Positions 1-7,834 of a DNA stretch of 38,929 nt are shown one piece after another. The stretch is from an uncultured Bacteroidota bacterium (GTDB lineage Bacteria > Bacteroidota > Ignavibacteria > UBA10030 > UBA8401). The stretch spans positions 1 through 38,929 of the forward strand of contig CALETH010000103.1 in NCBI GenBank assembly GCA_937920105.1, read 5' to 3'. The position numbers and the translations under genes are program-made. Position 1 is the stretch's first letter. Every line of letters begins with the position of its first letter. A model generated the notes under the pieces. The model ran no database searches and had not been told where the DNA came from. It saw only the letters and a list, made by a program, of their open reading frames with translations.

Positions 1-2
1 AT

Positions 3-1151
3 ATGAAAAAGTTTAATACAGAAAAACTTTATTATGGAAAATATGTTGATAAATGTCTTAGAATAATTTTTTATCCATTTACAAAAAGAAAACAACAAAA
101 ACCATTATCTCAAATTTTTCCTCATACAATTCTTGTTTTAGAATTTCACCTCATCGGTGATATTATCATGTCTATTCCAGCGTTGCATGCTTTACGTAAA
201 AAGTATCCTCACTCTAAAATTGTATTGGTAGCAGGAAAATGGGCAAAAGATTTATTAGAAAAGCAAAACCTTGTTGATGAAATTGTTGTTTTTTCGTGTC
301 CTTGGTCAACCTATAATTATTCTCTTTCTAATCTTTGGCAATTATTAAAAACACTATTATATTTACGAAAAATGACGTGGGATGTTGGGATTGATATGCG
401 AGGAGATTTACGTAATCTTCTTTTTTTATTTTTTACGAAAGCCAAACGAAGAGTAAGTTATAATTTTACCGGTGGAGAGTATTTATTAACAGATGTTATA
501 GAAGCAAGAGAAGATTTACAACACATTGTAGAATATCGTCTTCATCTTGTTAAACAATTAGGATGTAGTATTGAAGAAAAAACACCTTTTCTTGCTGTAG
601 AAAATACTGATTTAGAAAAGGCAAAAGAAATTTTATTCTTTAAAGAGAAAAAAAAGTATCTTATTGGTATTCATCCAGGAGCAAGCAATCCATTACGATT
701 GTGGAAACCAGAGTATTTTGCGGAATTATCTACATTACTTTTAAAGAGAAATGATATAGAAGTAGTATTTTTTTATGGACAAAAAGATATAGATATTATA
801 GAAAATATAAAAAAATATAGTAAAAACTCTTCAATGTTTATTTCACAACCATTATCTTTATTACCGGCATTATTTAAACTGTGTAATATTGTAGTTGGTT
901 TAGATAGTGGAGCAGTTCATATTGCTTCTGCTGTTGGTACACCAACAATAGTGTTATTTGGTCCACAAAATCCGGAATATACAAAGCCATATTCATCAAA
1001 TACAACAATTGTTATAAAAGATGGTTATGAATGTCGTCCTTGTAACCAAGATAAGTGTATTCAACCACTAAATAATTGTATGGATGCGATAGATGTAAAT
1101 ATTATATATAATACTATAATAAAAAAAATGGAAAATAATTATGCACAATAA
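3..1151 (+). CDS. Glycosyltransferase family 9 (heptosyltransferase-like)
   Basis: This is a GT9, ADP-heptose:LPS heptosyltransferase-type enzyme that would add a sugar to a lipid-linked core glycan at the cytoplasmic face of the inner membrane. The family signatures are visible: an L-I-G-D-I motif around residues 49-54 with the family's conserved Asp, GIHPGA near 222-227, and GLDSGAVHIA near 300-309 for nucleotide-sugar binding. A Cys-rich tail (residues about 347-360, CxxC then C and CM) is common in GT9 proteins. About 42 residues precede the catalytic fold. The ATG lies two bases from the window edge, so a start further upstream cannot be excluded. The gene overlaps the next by 11 bp. The acceptor and exact sugar are unknown. 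Confidence 0.85.
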   Translation: MKKFNTEKLYYGKYVDKCLRIIFYPFTKRKQQKPLSQIFPHTILVLEFHLIGDIIMSIPALHALRKKYPHSKIVLVAGKWAKDLLEKQNLVDEIVVFSCPWSTYNYSLSNLWQLLKTLLYLRKMTWDVGIDMRGDLRNLLFLFFTKAKRRVSYNFTGGEYLLTDVIEAREDLQHIVEYRLHLVKQLGCSIEEKTPFLAVENTDLEKAKEILFFKEKKKYLIGIHPGASNPLRLWKPEYFAELSTLLLKRNDIEVVFFYGQKDIDIIENIKKYSKNSSMFISQPLSLLPALFKLCNIVVGLDSGAVHIASAVGTPTIVLFGPQNPEYTKPYSSNTTIVIKDGYECRPCNQDKCIQPLNNCMDAIDVNIIYNTIIKKMENNYAQ

Positions 1152-2112
1152 AACAGCATTAGTATGTGGAGCAGGTGGCTTTATCGGAGGGCATTTAGTA
1201 AAAAGATTAAAGAATGAAGGATATTGGGTTCGAGGGGTTGATATAAAAGAACACGAATATGTAAAATTACCTGCAGATGAATTTATCGTCGGAGATTTGC
1301 GAGAACAACATATTTGTAAAAAGATTTTAGATAGACCGTTTGATGAAGTCTATCAATTAGCGGCAGATATGGGAGGAGCAGGATATATTTTTACCGGAGA
1401 ACATGATGCTGATGTTATGCATAACTCGGCAACAATTAACTTAAATATATTACACTATGGACAGAAAGCGGGAATAAAAAAAATATTTTATTCTTCCTCT
1501 GCATGTATGTATCCTGAATATAATCAATTAGACCCAAACAATCCCAAATGTTCAGAAGAATCAGCATATCCAGCAGCACCAGATAGTGAATATGGATGGG
1601 AAAAATTATTTAGTGAACGTTTATATTTTGCATTTCATAGAAACTATAAAATGGAAGTAAGAGTAGCACGTTTTCATAATATTTTCGGACCAGAAGGTTC
1701 ATGGAATAATGGAAAAGAAAAAGCCCCAGCAGCAATTTGTAGAAAAGTTGCCGAAACGAAAGATGGAGGAGCAATGGAAGTATGGGGAGATGGAAAACAA
1801 ACCCGTTCATTTCTTTACATAGATGAATGTTTAGAAGCAGTACGTAGATTGATGAATAGCAATTTTATCGGACCAGTGAATATTGGTTCGGAAGAAATGG
1901 TAACCATTAATCGTTTAGCGGAAATAGCAATGCAAGTAGCAGGAAAGAAATTAACCATTAAACACATTCCTGGTCCACAAGGAGTTCGAGGAAGAAATTC
2001 CGATAATAAATTGATTAAAGAAAAATTGGGATGGCAACCTACTATGACTTTGAAAGATGGTATCGCTCTTACCTATAATTGGATTAACAAACAATTAGGT
2101 AAAGCAAAATGA
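1141..2112 (+). CDS. GDP-mannose 3,5-epimerase (plant GME type)
   Basis: This is an extended short-chain dehydrogenase that should convert GDP-D-mannose to GDP-L-galactose (and GDP-L-gulose). The NAD-binding motif GAGGFIGG lies at residues 10-17. Compared from memory with Arabidopsis GME, the catalytic residues C145, Y174, K178 and K217 correspond here to C122, Y151, K155 and K194 with a constant offset of 23. C122 sits in SSACMYPE, Y151/K155 in YGWEK and K194 in EKAPAA. The C-terminal half also carries GME-like stretches (WGDGKQTRSF, HIPGPQGVRGRNSDN). At 323 residues it is slightly shorter than the plant enzyme. It overlaps its neighbours on both sides (11 bp and 4 bp ATGA), so it is translated with the glycosyltransferases and probably supplies an L-hexose donor. 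Confidence 0.9.
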   Translation: MHNKTALVCGAGGFIGGHLVKRLKNEGYWVRGVDIKEHEYVKLPADEFIVGDLREQHICKKILDRPFDEVYQLAADMGGAGYIFTGEHDADVMHNSATINLNILHYGQKAGIKKIFYSSSACMYPEYNQLDPNNPKCSEESAYPAAPDSEYGWEKLFSERLYFAFHRNYKMEVRVARFHNIFGPEGSWNNGKEKAPAAICRKVAETKDGGAMEVWGDGKQTRSFLYIDECLEAVRRLMNSNFIGPVNIGSEEMVTINRLAEIAMQVAGKKLTIKHIPGPQGVRGRNSDNKLIKEKLGWQPTMTLKDGIALTYNWINKQLGKAK

Positions 2113-3323
2113 GTGTAAAAATTAGAATTATTTCACAATATTTTTCTCCTGATACAGCGAGTACCGGAAAATTATTAAGTGAACTTGCTACTGCATTAGC
2201 ATCACAAAATATTGAAGTTTCTGCTATAACAGCATTCCCTACATATAACCCTTCCATTAAAGCATTACGAAAAGAAGTTGTTGAAAAAGTTTTCATTCAA
2301 AGAATATGGTCAACACGATTAAATAAAAATACCATGTTTGGAAAAGTTTTAAACTCAGCGTCATTTTTTTTTTCTGTTTTAATTCGTTTATTATTTTCTT
2401 CTTCTTCTGCCCCATTATTCATCGTAACCACTCCACCATTTCTTTCATTAGTTGGTGTTATTTTACGAAAACTTCGTAAAATACCCTATATTTTTTTAGT
2501 GTACGATGTTTATCCTGATATAGCAGTTAAATTAAACTATCTTTCACCAAATAGTTTTATTGTTTGGTTTTGGAATAAATTAAATAAGTGGGTATTGCAT
2601 TCTGCTTCACATATAGTAGTCATTAGCGAAGAAATGAAAAATTGTATACTACAAAAAAAAATAACCAATGAAAATATAAACATCTCTATTATTCATAATT
2701 GGACAGATGGAAATGTTATTAAACCTATTTCTTACAGTGATAATAAATTTATTAGAGAAAATAATTTAGATGGTAAATTTATTATACAATATTCTGGCAA
2801 TATAGGATTATTTTATAAATTAGAAACAATTATTGAATCAGCACATTTAACTCCGAATTTTGATATTCTTTTTATGTTTATCGGTGAAGGAGGGAAAAAG
2901 CAAAAATTGCAAGAATTAGTACAATCATATAACTTATCTAACGTTAAATTTTTTCCTTATCAAGAATGGTCTATGTTATCACATTCATTATCAGCAGCAA
3001 ATATCTCTATAGTTACTTTAGATAATAATATTAGTGGATTAACAATGCCAAGTAAAATTTATTCTTTAATGGCAGCAGGTACTCCAATTATTGCATTATG
3101 TGATTCTACTTCCGATGTAGCAAAAATAATAACTGAATCACAATGTGGTTTTGTAGTTGAGCAAGATAATGCACAAGAATTATCTCAAAAAATACAAGAA
3201 ATGAAAAACAATCAAGGGTTATTAAAAACTATGGGAAATAATGCACGGAAATATTTTGAACAACATTTTACATTAGAAAAAGCTGCTACACAATATGAAA
3301 CAATAATTTGCTCCATTCAATAA
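2109..3323 (+). CDS. GT4 glycosyltransferase, WcaI-like
   Basis: This is a GT-B fold transferase of family 4, closest in look to the colanic-acid WcaI group. The N-terminus has the S-Q-Y-F-S-P-D-T-A-S-T-G loop followed by an AxxLA helix typical of that group. The C-terminal Rossmann half has a YSGNIG segment near residue 230 and the MPSK-x-YSLMAAGTP donor-site motif near residue 310. Hydrophobic segments around residues 80-120 probably peripherally associate with the membrane. The start codon overlaps the epimerase stop by 4 bp (ATGA), consistent with translational coupling. The sugar transferred is not determinable; neighbouring GDP-L-galactose synthesis makes that a candidate donor. Confidence 0.8.
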   Translation: MSVKIRIISQYFSPDTASTGKLLSELATALASQNIEVSAITAFPTYNPSIKALRKEVVEKVFIQRIWSTRLNKNTMFGKVLNSASFFFSVLIRLLFSSSSAPLFIVTTPPFLSLVGVILRKLRKIPYIFLVYDVYPDIAVKLNYLSPNSFIVWFWNKLNKWVLHSASHIVVISEEMKNCILQKKITNENINISIIHNWTDGNVIKPISYSDNKFIRENNLDGKFIIQYSGNIGLFYKLETIIESAHLTPNFDILFMFIGEGGKKQKLQELVQSYNLSNVKFFPYQEWSMLSHSLSAANISIVTLDNNISGLTMPSKIYSLMAAGTPIIALCDSTSDVAKIITESQCGFVVEQDNAQELSQKIQEMKNNQGLLKTMGNNARKYFEQHFTLEKAATQYETIICSIQ

Positions 3324-3329
3324 AATTTA

Positions 3330-4697
3330 ATGAAACTCACTAAAGAAAAAACAGCATTTTTCATTATTGATTTTTTTGCTATCAATCTTGTTTGGTACAT
3401 TTATTTTAGTATTCACATACAAAATAATTTTTCAGAATATTGGTTAACGTCTATAGTATTATATTGTTATTGGCTAATCATTTTTCTTTTTTTTGGACTC
3501 TATCGTTCGTGGTATCTCAAATCTCGTTTAGATGAATTTTTAGTCATTGTTAAAGCGGCAACATTCGGAACGCTGTTTCTTTTTTTTGCTGTGTGGATTG
3601 ATGATATCAATCATCAAATATCTACCAACTCTCGAATGTTTATCGTTACATATTGGGGATTGATGATTTCGGGTGTGGGAATTTCTCGAATGTTGCTTCA
3701 CAGTTTTCACAAAAAACTTTTACTATCAGGAGTAGGTGCACATCCAACACTTATTATTGGTTCAGAAAAAGAGTCCGAAGAAATGTATCAAAAACTTCAA
3801 CAATTACCAGCATTGGGTTATGATGTAAAAGGAATAGTATGTTTAGAAGAACCAACAAACACTACTCCGCAATATCTTGGAACAGTAGAAAATCTTGAAA
3901 GAATTATTCATCAACATAGTATTAAAGATATTATTATTACTCTTTCAAGTTCTGAACATCATCTTCTCATCAATATTATTAATCACTGTAATGATTTGAA
4001 TGTGAGCATAAAAATAGTTCCTGATATGTATGATATTATTAGCGGACAGGCGCGAACGAATCAAATTTATGGTTTTCCGCTGATAGAAATTATGCCGGAA
4101 ATTATGCAGCCATGGGAAGAAAGTGCAAAGCGATTAATGGATGTTATTATTTCTTCTTTTATTTTGATTGTTACATTACCAATTTCTTTCATTATTGGAA
4201 TTGCAATAAAAATAAATTCTCACGGTTCAATAATATTTAGTCAAGAGAGAGTGGGGAAAGACGGAAAAATTTTTAAGATGTATAAATTTCGTTCAATGTA
4301 TAGTGATGCAGAAAAAGAAACAGGTCCGGTATGGGCACCACAAAATGATACACGTGTAACGAAGGTTGGAAAATTTTTACGACAAACTCGATTAGATGAA
4401 ATTCCACAATTTATAAATGTGTTAGATGGAGATATGAGTTTAGTGGGACCGCGTCCTGAAAGACCATTTTTTGTAGAAAAATTATCCAAAGAAATTCCAC
4501 TTTATAAAAGACGACTTAAAGTTCGTCCGGGAATTACTGGTTGGGCACAAATTAAACAGGGCTATGATAGAACCATTGATGACGTTCGTTCTAAAGTTCG
4601 GTATGATTTATTTTATATAGAAAACATGTCCATTCGTATGGATTTAAAAATTCTTTCACGGACATTGTACACTATGTTAGCAAGAAAAGGAAATTAG
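3330..4697 (+). CDS. Polyprenyl-phosphate sugar-1-phosphate transferase (WbaP/WcaJ type)
   Basis: This initiating enzyme moves a sugar-1-phosphate from a nucleotide sugar to undecaprenyl phosphate, starting repeat-unit assembly. The 455-residue protein has the full architecture: four N-terminal membrane segments, a CoA-binding-like Rossmann domain (about 130-250), then the catalytic domain. Catalytic-domain motifs are all present: KR-x-x-D at 267-271, QERVG at 305, KFRSM, DEIPQ at 356-360, GDMSLVGPRP ending near 376, and PGITGWAQ. It starts 6 bp after the upstream gene and abuts the aminotransferase gene. Glucose or galactose phosphate are typical substrates in this family; the sequence does not decide. 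It is the intact counterpart of the degenerate domain in the gene at 7835. Confidence 0.9.
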   Translation: MKLTKEKTAFFIIDFFAINLVWYIYFSIHIQNNFSEYWLTSIVLYCYWLIIFLFFGLYRSWYLKSRLDEFLVIVKAATFGTLFLFFAVWIDDINHQISTNSRMFIVTYWGLMISGVGISRMLLHSFHKKLLLSGVGAHPTLIIGSEKESEEMYQKLQQLPALGYDVKGIVCLEEPTNTTPQYLGTVENLERIIHQHSIKDIIITLSSSEHHLLINIINHCNDLNVSIKIVPDMYDIISGQARTNQIYGFPLIEIMPEIMQPWEESAKRLMDVIISSFILIVTLPISFIIGIAIKINSHGSIIFSQERVGKDGKIFKMYKFRSMYSDAEKETGPVWAPQNDTRVTKVGKFLRQTRLDEIPQFINVLDGDMSLVGPRPERPFFVEKLSKEIPLYKRRLKVRPGITGWAQIKQGYDRTIDDVRSKVRYDLFYIENMSIRMDLKILSRTLYTMLARKGN

Positions 4698-4699
4698 TG

Positions 4700-5812
4700 A
4701 TGAATATTCAAATGGTAGATTTGCAGAGGCAATATCAAAAAATAAAATCTGAAATAGATTTAGCAATACAAAATATACTTTCAACATCTAATTATATTTT
4801 AGGAAAACAAGTTCAAGAATTAGAGGAAGCGTTAGCACAATATCTTAATGTACAATTTGCCATAGGTTGTGCATCGGGAACAGATGCTTTGCAATTAGCA
4901 GTAATGGCGTTAGATTTAAAACGTGGCGATGAAGTTATTACCACACCATTTACTTTTGTTGCAACAACAGAAGCGATGGCACTTCTTGGTGTAGTTCCAA
5001 TCTACGTTGATATTGATGAACGGACTTATAATATTGATGTAAAAAAAATTGAAAAAGCAATCACAAAAAAAACAAAAGCCATCATGCCCGTTCATCTTTT
5101 TGGACAGCCGTGTGAGATGGATACAATCAATGCGATTGCAAAAAAACATAATCTTTTTGTGATAGAAGATAATGCTCAGGCATTAGGAGCAGAGTATGGT
5201 GGAAAAAAAGTTGGTGGGTTATCAGATATTAGTTGCACAAGTTTTTTCCCCAGTAAAAATTTGGGTTGTTATGGTGATGGTGGAATGCTTTTTACTAATA
5301 ATGAAAAACTTGCACAAAAAATAAAAATGCTTGCAAATCATGGTTCACGAATTCGTTATAAACATGAAATGTTAGGAATAAATAGTCGGTTAGATACAAT
5401 TCAAGCAGCAGTGCTTTTAGTAAAATTGAAATACTTAAATGAATGGAATGAAGCACGAATACGCAATGCACAATTATATAATCAAAAAATTACTCCACAA
5501 AATATTGTAAAACCATTTGTTGCACAAAATCGTACACACATTTTTCATCAATATTGTCTTTGCATTCCACAGAGAGGTGCATTAGTTGACTACTTGAAAG
5601 AAAAGAAAATTCCTAACGCAATATATTATCCAATACCATTACATTTGCAAGAAGCATATTGTTCGTTATATCCTCAACAAAGCAAAGAAGGAACATTTTC
5701 AATAACGGAGAAAATTGCAAAAAATATTATTGCATTACCAATGCATCCGGATTTAACGGAAGAAGAAATATCGTACATTGCTGAAATTATAAATTTGTTT
5801 TATAAAAATTAG
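4700..5812 (+). CDS. DegT/DnrJ/EryC1 sugar aminotransferase, WbpE/PorR-like
   Basis: This PLP-dependent enzyme transaminates a keto-sugar nucleotide. The sequence strongly resembles WbpE, which acts on UDP-2-acetamido-3-oxo-glucuronate: ASGTDALQ for cofactor phosphate binding, EDNAQ, and SFFPSKNLGCYGDGG with the Schiff-base lysine K186. NSRLDTIQAA follows. In Porphyromonas gingivalis the WbpE-like protein PorR makes the sugar needed to anchor T9SS cargo to A-LPS, and T9SS cargo is encoded in this window. I chose the ATG at 4700; a GTG at 4697 overlaps the previous stop codon and is an alternative. No WbpA, WbpB or WbpD partner is nearby, so the exact substrate is inferred. A strong hairpin follows the stop codon. 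Confidence 0.87.
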   Translation: MNIQMVDLQRQYQKIKSEIDLAIQNILSTSNYILGKQVQELEEALAQYLNVQFAIGCASGTDALQLAVMALDLKRGDEVITTPFTFVATTEAMALLGVVPIYVDIDERTYNIDVKKIEKAITKKTKAIMPVHLFGQPCEMDTINAIAKKHNLFVIEDNAQALGAEYGGKKVGGLSDISCTSFFPSKNLGCYGDGGMLFTNNEKLAQKIKMLANHGSRIRYKHEMLGINSRLDTIQAAVLLVKLKYLNEWNEARIRNAQLYNQKITPQNIVKPFVAQNRTHIFHQYCLCIPQRGALVDYLKEKKIPNAIYYPIPLHLQEAYCSLYPQQSKEGTFSITEKIAKNIIALPMHPDLTEEEISYIAEIINLFYKN

Positions 5813-5850
5813 ACTTGTTATCCCGCTATTGCGGGATGACAAGTCTTTCT
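5811..5850 (+). terminator. 16-bp stem hairpin followed by a T-rich run
   Basis: Arms at 5811-5826 and 5831-5846 pair over 16 bp with one G-T wobble around a TATT loop. The core is ATCCCGC/GCGGGAT, and TTTCTTT follows. It starts within the aminotransferase stop codon. It would work as an intrinsic terminator or a partial, operon-internal stop, since the next start codon is only about 15 bp past the stem and leaves little room for a new promoter. The GTCATCCCGC-type palindrome also resembles dispersed REP-like repeats seen in many bacterial genomes. Confidence 0.7.
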
Positions 5851-5860
5851 TTAAAGAAAA

Positions 5861-6577
5861 ATGTCCAAGTCCCTTGTTATAACACCAACATATAATGAAG
5901 CAAAAAATATTGAACGACTCATTACAGAAGTTCTTCAACAAGATGAGAGCGTAGAAATTCTTATTGTTGATGATGGTTCTCCTGATGGAACTGCGGACAT
6001 TGTAAAAAAAATCCAACAATACAATTTGAAAGTTCATCTTCTTCAACGTCCTAAAAAAATGGGACTTGGTACAGCGTATGTTGCTGGTTTTAAATTTGCA
6101 ATAGAAAAACAGTTTGATTTTATTTTTGAAATGGATGCAGACTTTTCTCATAATCCAAAAGAAATCAAAAATTTTCTTCAAAAAATTCACGATTATGATT
6201 TAGTGATTGGTTCACGATATATTTCTGGTATGAATGTCGTCAACTGGCCTTTGAAACGTTTGCTTTTGAGTTATTTTGCTAATATCTACACTCGCATTAT
6301 TACGGGAATGCCGGTGAAAGATGCTACTGGTGGGTTCAAATGTTTTCGTCGAACAGTATTAGAAAATATTAATTTAGATGATATTCGTTCTAATGGGTAC
6401 GCATTTCAAATAGAAATGAATTTCAAAACATGGAAAAAAAAGTTTCGTATTTGTGAAATGCCAATTGTTTTTGTAGACCGTGAGCAAGGAGTTTCCAAAA
6501 TGTCTATGAAGATAGTGTGGGAAGCAGTGTTTAGGGTGTGGAAATTAAAATTCCGAAGTATGTTTAAAAACTTATGA
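5861..6577 (+). CDS. Polyprenol-phosphate mannose synthase (GT2, DPM1-like)
   Basis: This GT2 enzyme should transfer mannose, or a related hexose, from GDP-mannose to a polyprenyl phosphate. That gives a membrane donor for extracytoplasmic glycosylation. The DPM1 hallmarks are all present: PTYNEAKNIE near residue 9, DDGSPDGT, GLGTAY, the metal-binding DAD at 92-94, GSRY, and NGYAFQIEM. At 238 residues it lacks the C-terminal membrane segments of the longer GtrB/yeast types, so it is a soluble-type synthase. Its stop overlaps the start of the GT-C membrane protein by 4 bp, the likely user of its product. GDP-mannose is also the substrate of the epimerase upstream. Confidence 0.88.
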   Translation: MSKSLVITPTYNEAKNIERLITEVLQQDESVEILIVDDGSPDGTADIVKKIQQYNLKVHLLQRPKKMGLGTAYVAGFKFAIEKQFDFIFEMDADFSHNPKEIKNFLQKIHDYDLVIGSRYISGMNVVNWPLKRLLLSYFANIYTRIITGMPVKDATGGFKCFRRTVLENINLDDIRSNGYAFQIEMNFKTWKKKFRICEMPIVFVDREQGVSKMSMKIVWEAVFRVWKLKFRSMFKNL

Positions 6578-7818
6578 GATTTTATAGTAAAAAATATAAT
6601 GAAGTAAGTTTTAATTTAGTAGAAAATCTTCCTACACTATTATTGCTTTTAATAGGTATTGTTTATTGTTTTTTTATCGTTCCTGATTTAAAGTATGCGG
6701 ATGAAAAAGAATACTATTCACTTGCAACTAATATTGCTAAAAAAGGGATTTTTAGTTTAGATGGTACAACATTGACAGCCTCTCGTCCACCTAGTTATCC
6801 TTTTTTTATGGCAATATTTATGAAGATTGGAATTTATAATATTGCATTTTTTAAATTCATCAATTTTATTTTCCTTATAGGAATTTATTTTTTAATGGGA
6901 TGTTTATATAAAAAATATTATAGTAAATTTTCTAAATTTCTATTTGGTATTTTTTTATTTTGTTATCCAGTTATTATTTATACAGCGGGGACGTTATACC
7001 CACAAATTTTTTCCACCTTTTTAATGATTTTGTTTTTTTATTTGATAAGTGATTTTAATAAAAAAATTTCGTTATCTAATGCTATTTTATTAGGCAGTAT
7101 AATGGGAATTTTGATTCTTGCAGTTCCTACGCTTAGTGCTATTTTTGTTGTAATGTTATTGTTTATCATGTTTAATAATTACAAAAATAAATTTACAACT
7201 ATATATTTGATAATATTTTTCTTTCTTATAACTATTTCTCCATGGATGTATCGAAATTATACAGTCTTTAATACTTTCATACCTATTTCTACTAATTTTG
7301 GAATTAACCTTTTGCTTGGAAATTCTGAAAACACTACTCCAAATTCTGGAATAAATATAAACATGGATAAATATACCATGTACACTAAAGATTTAAATGA
7401 GGTAGAGAAAGACCAATATTTTAGAAAACAGGCTATTCAAAATGTAAAAAATAATTTACCAAGATATTTAAAACTATATTTTCAAAAATGTTTAAATTAT
7501 TTTCATTTTAGAAATGAACTCGCTACTCAATCTGAAAATTCTTTTACTAAAGATTTAGTAATGTTTTTTACTTATTATCCTTTTTTAATTTTAAGTATTA
7601 TTCGTTTAGTTTTATATAAAAAGTATCCATTAGATAAACTTGAAATTTTTCTTTATAGTTTATATTTCATTGCTCCAGTTTATCAAGCAATTTTTTTTAC
7701 TCGTATAAGATTTAGAGTACCTTTTGATGTGTTACTTTTACTTATTGATACTATCTTTTTGAGTAGAATTCTGAGTTTAAAATATAAATCAAGAGTTTTT
7801 AATCAAATTAAATCATAA
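6574..7818 (+). CDS. GT-C membrane glycosyltransferase, GT39/ArnT-like
   Basis: This polytopic membrane protein has many hydrophobic segments. The first loop after the first membrane segment carries Asp43-Glu44 (YADEKEYY), the expected catalytic position of GT-C enzymes using polyprenyl-phosphate sugars. It is followed by SRPPSYPFF near 70-78, a pattern of the GT39/ArnT/PMT-like families. At 414 residues it lacks a large C-terminal periplasmic domain. It overlaps the polyprenol-phosphate mannose synthase gene by 4 bp, so a mannose transfer to protein or glycan on the periplasmic side is the natural inference. The acceptor is unknown. Codon use is even more AT-rich than its neighbours, common for integral membrane glycosyltransferases. 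Confidence 0.75.
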   Translation: MRFYSKKYNEVSFNLVENLPTLLLLLIGIVYCFFIVPDLKYADEKEYYSLATNIAKKGIFSLDGTTLTASRPPSYPFFMAIFMKIGIYNIAFFKFINFIFLIGIYFLMGCLYKKYYSKFSKFLFGIFLFCYPVIIYTAGTLYPQIFSTFLMILFFYLISDFNKKISLSNAILLGSIMGILILAVPTLSAIFVVMLLFIMFNNYKNKFTTIYLIIFFFLITISPWMYRNYTVFNTFIPISTNFGINLLLGNSENTTPNSGININMDKYTMYTKDLNEVEKDQYFRKQAIQNVKNNLPRYLKLYFQKCLNYFHFRNELATQSENSFTKDLVMFFTYYPFLILSIIRLVLYKKYPLDKLEIFLYSLYFIAPVYQAIFFTRIRFRVPFDVLLLLIDTIFLSRILSLKYKSRVFNQIKS

Positions 7819-7834
7819 TCATCTGTGAATTTAA

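Noticed and set aside
5753..6190. 145-residue minus-strand frame covering the mannose synthase start
   Set aside because: Low-complexity, lysine/phenylalanine-rich translation opposite a conserved GT2 gene; also spans the hairpin.
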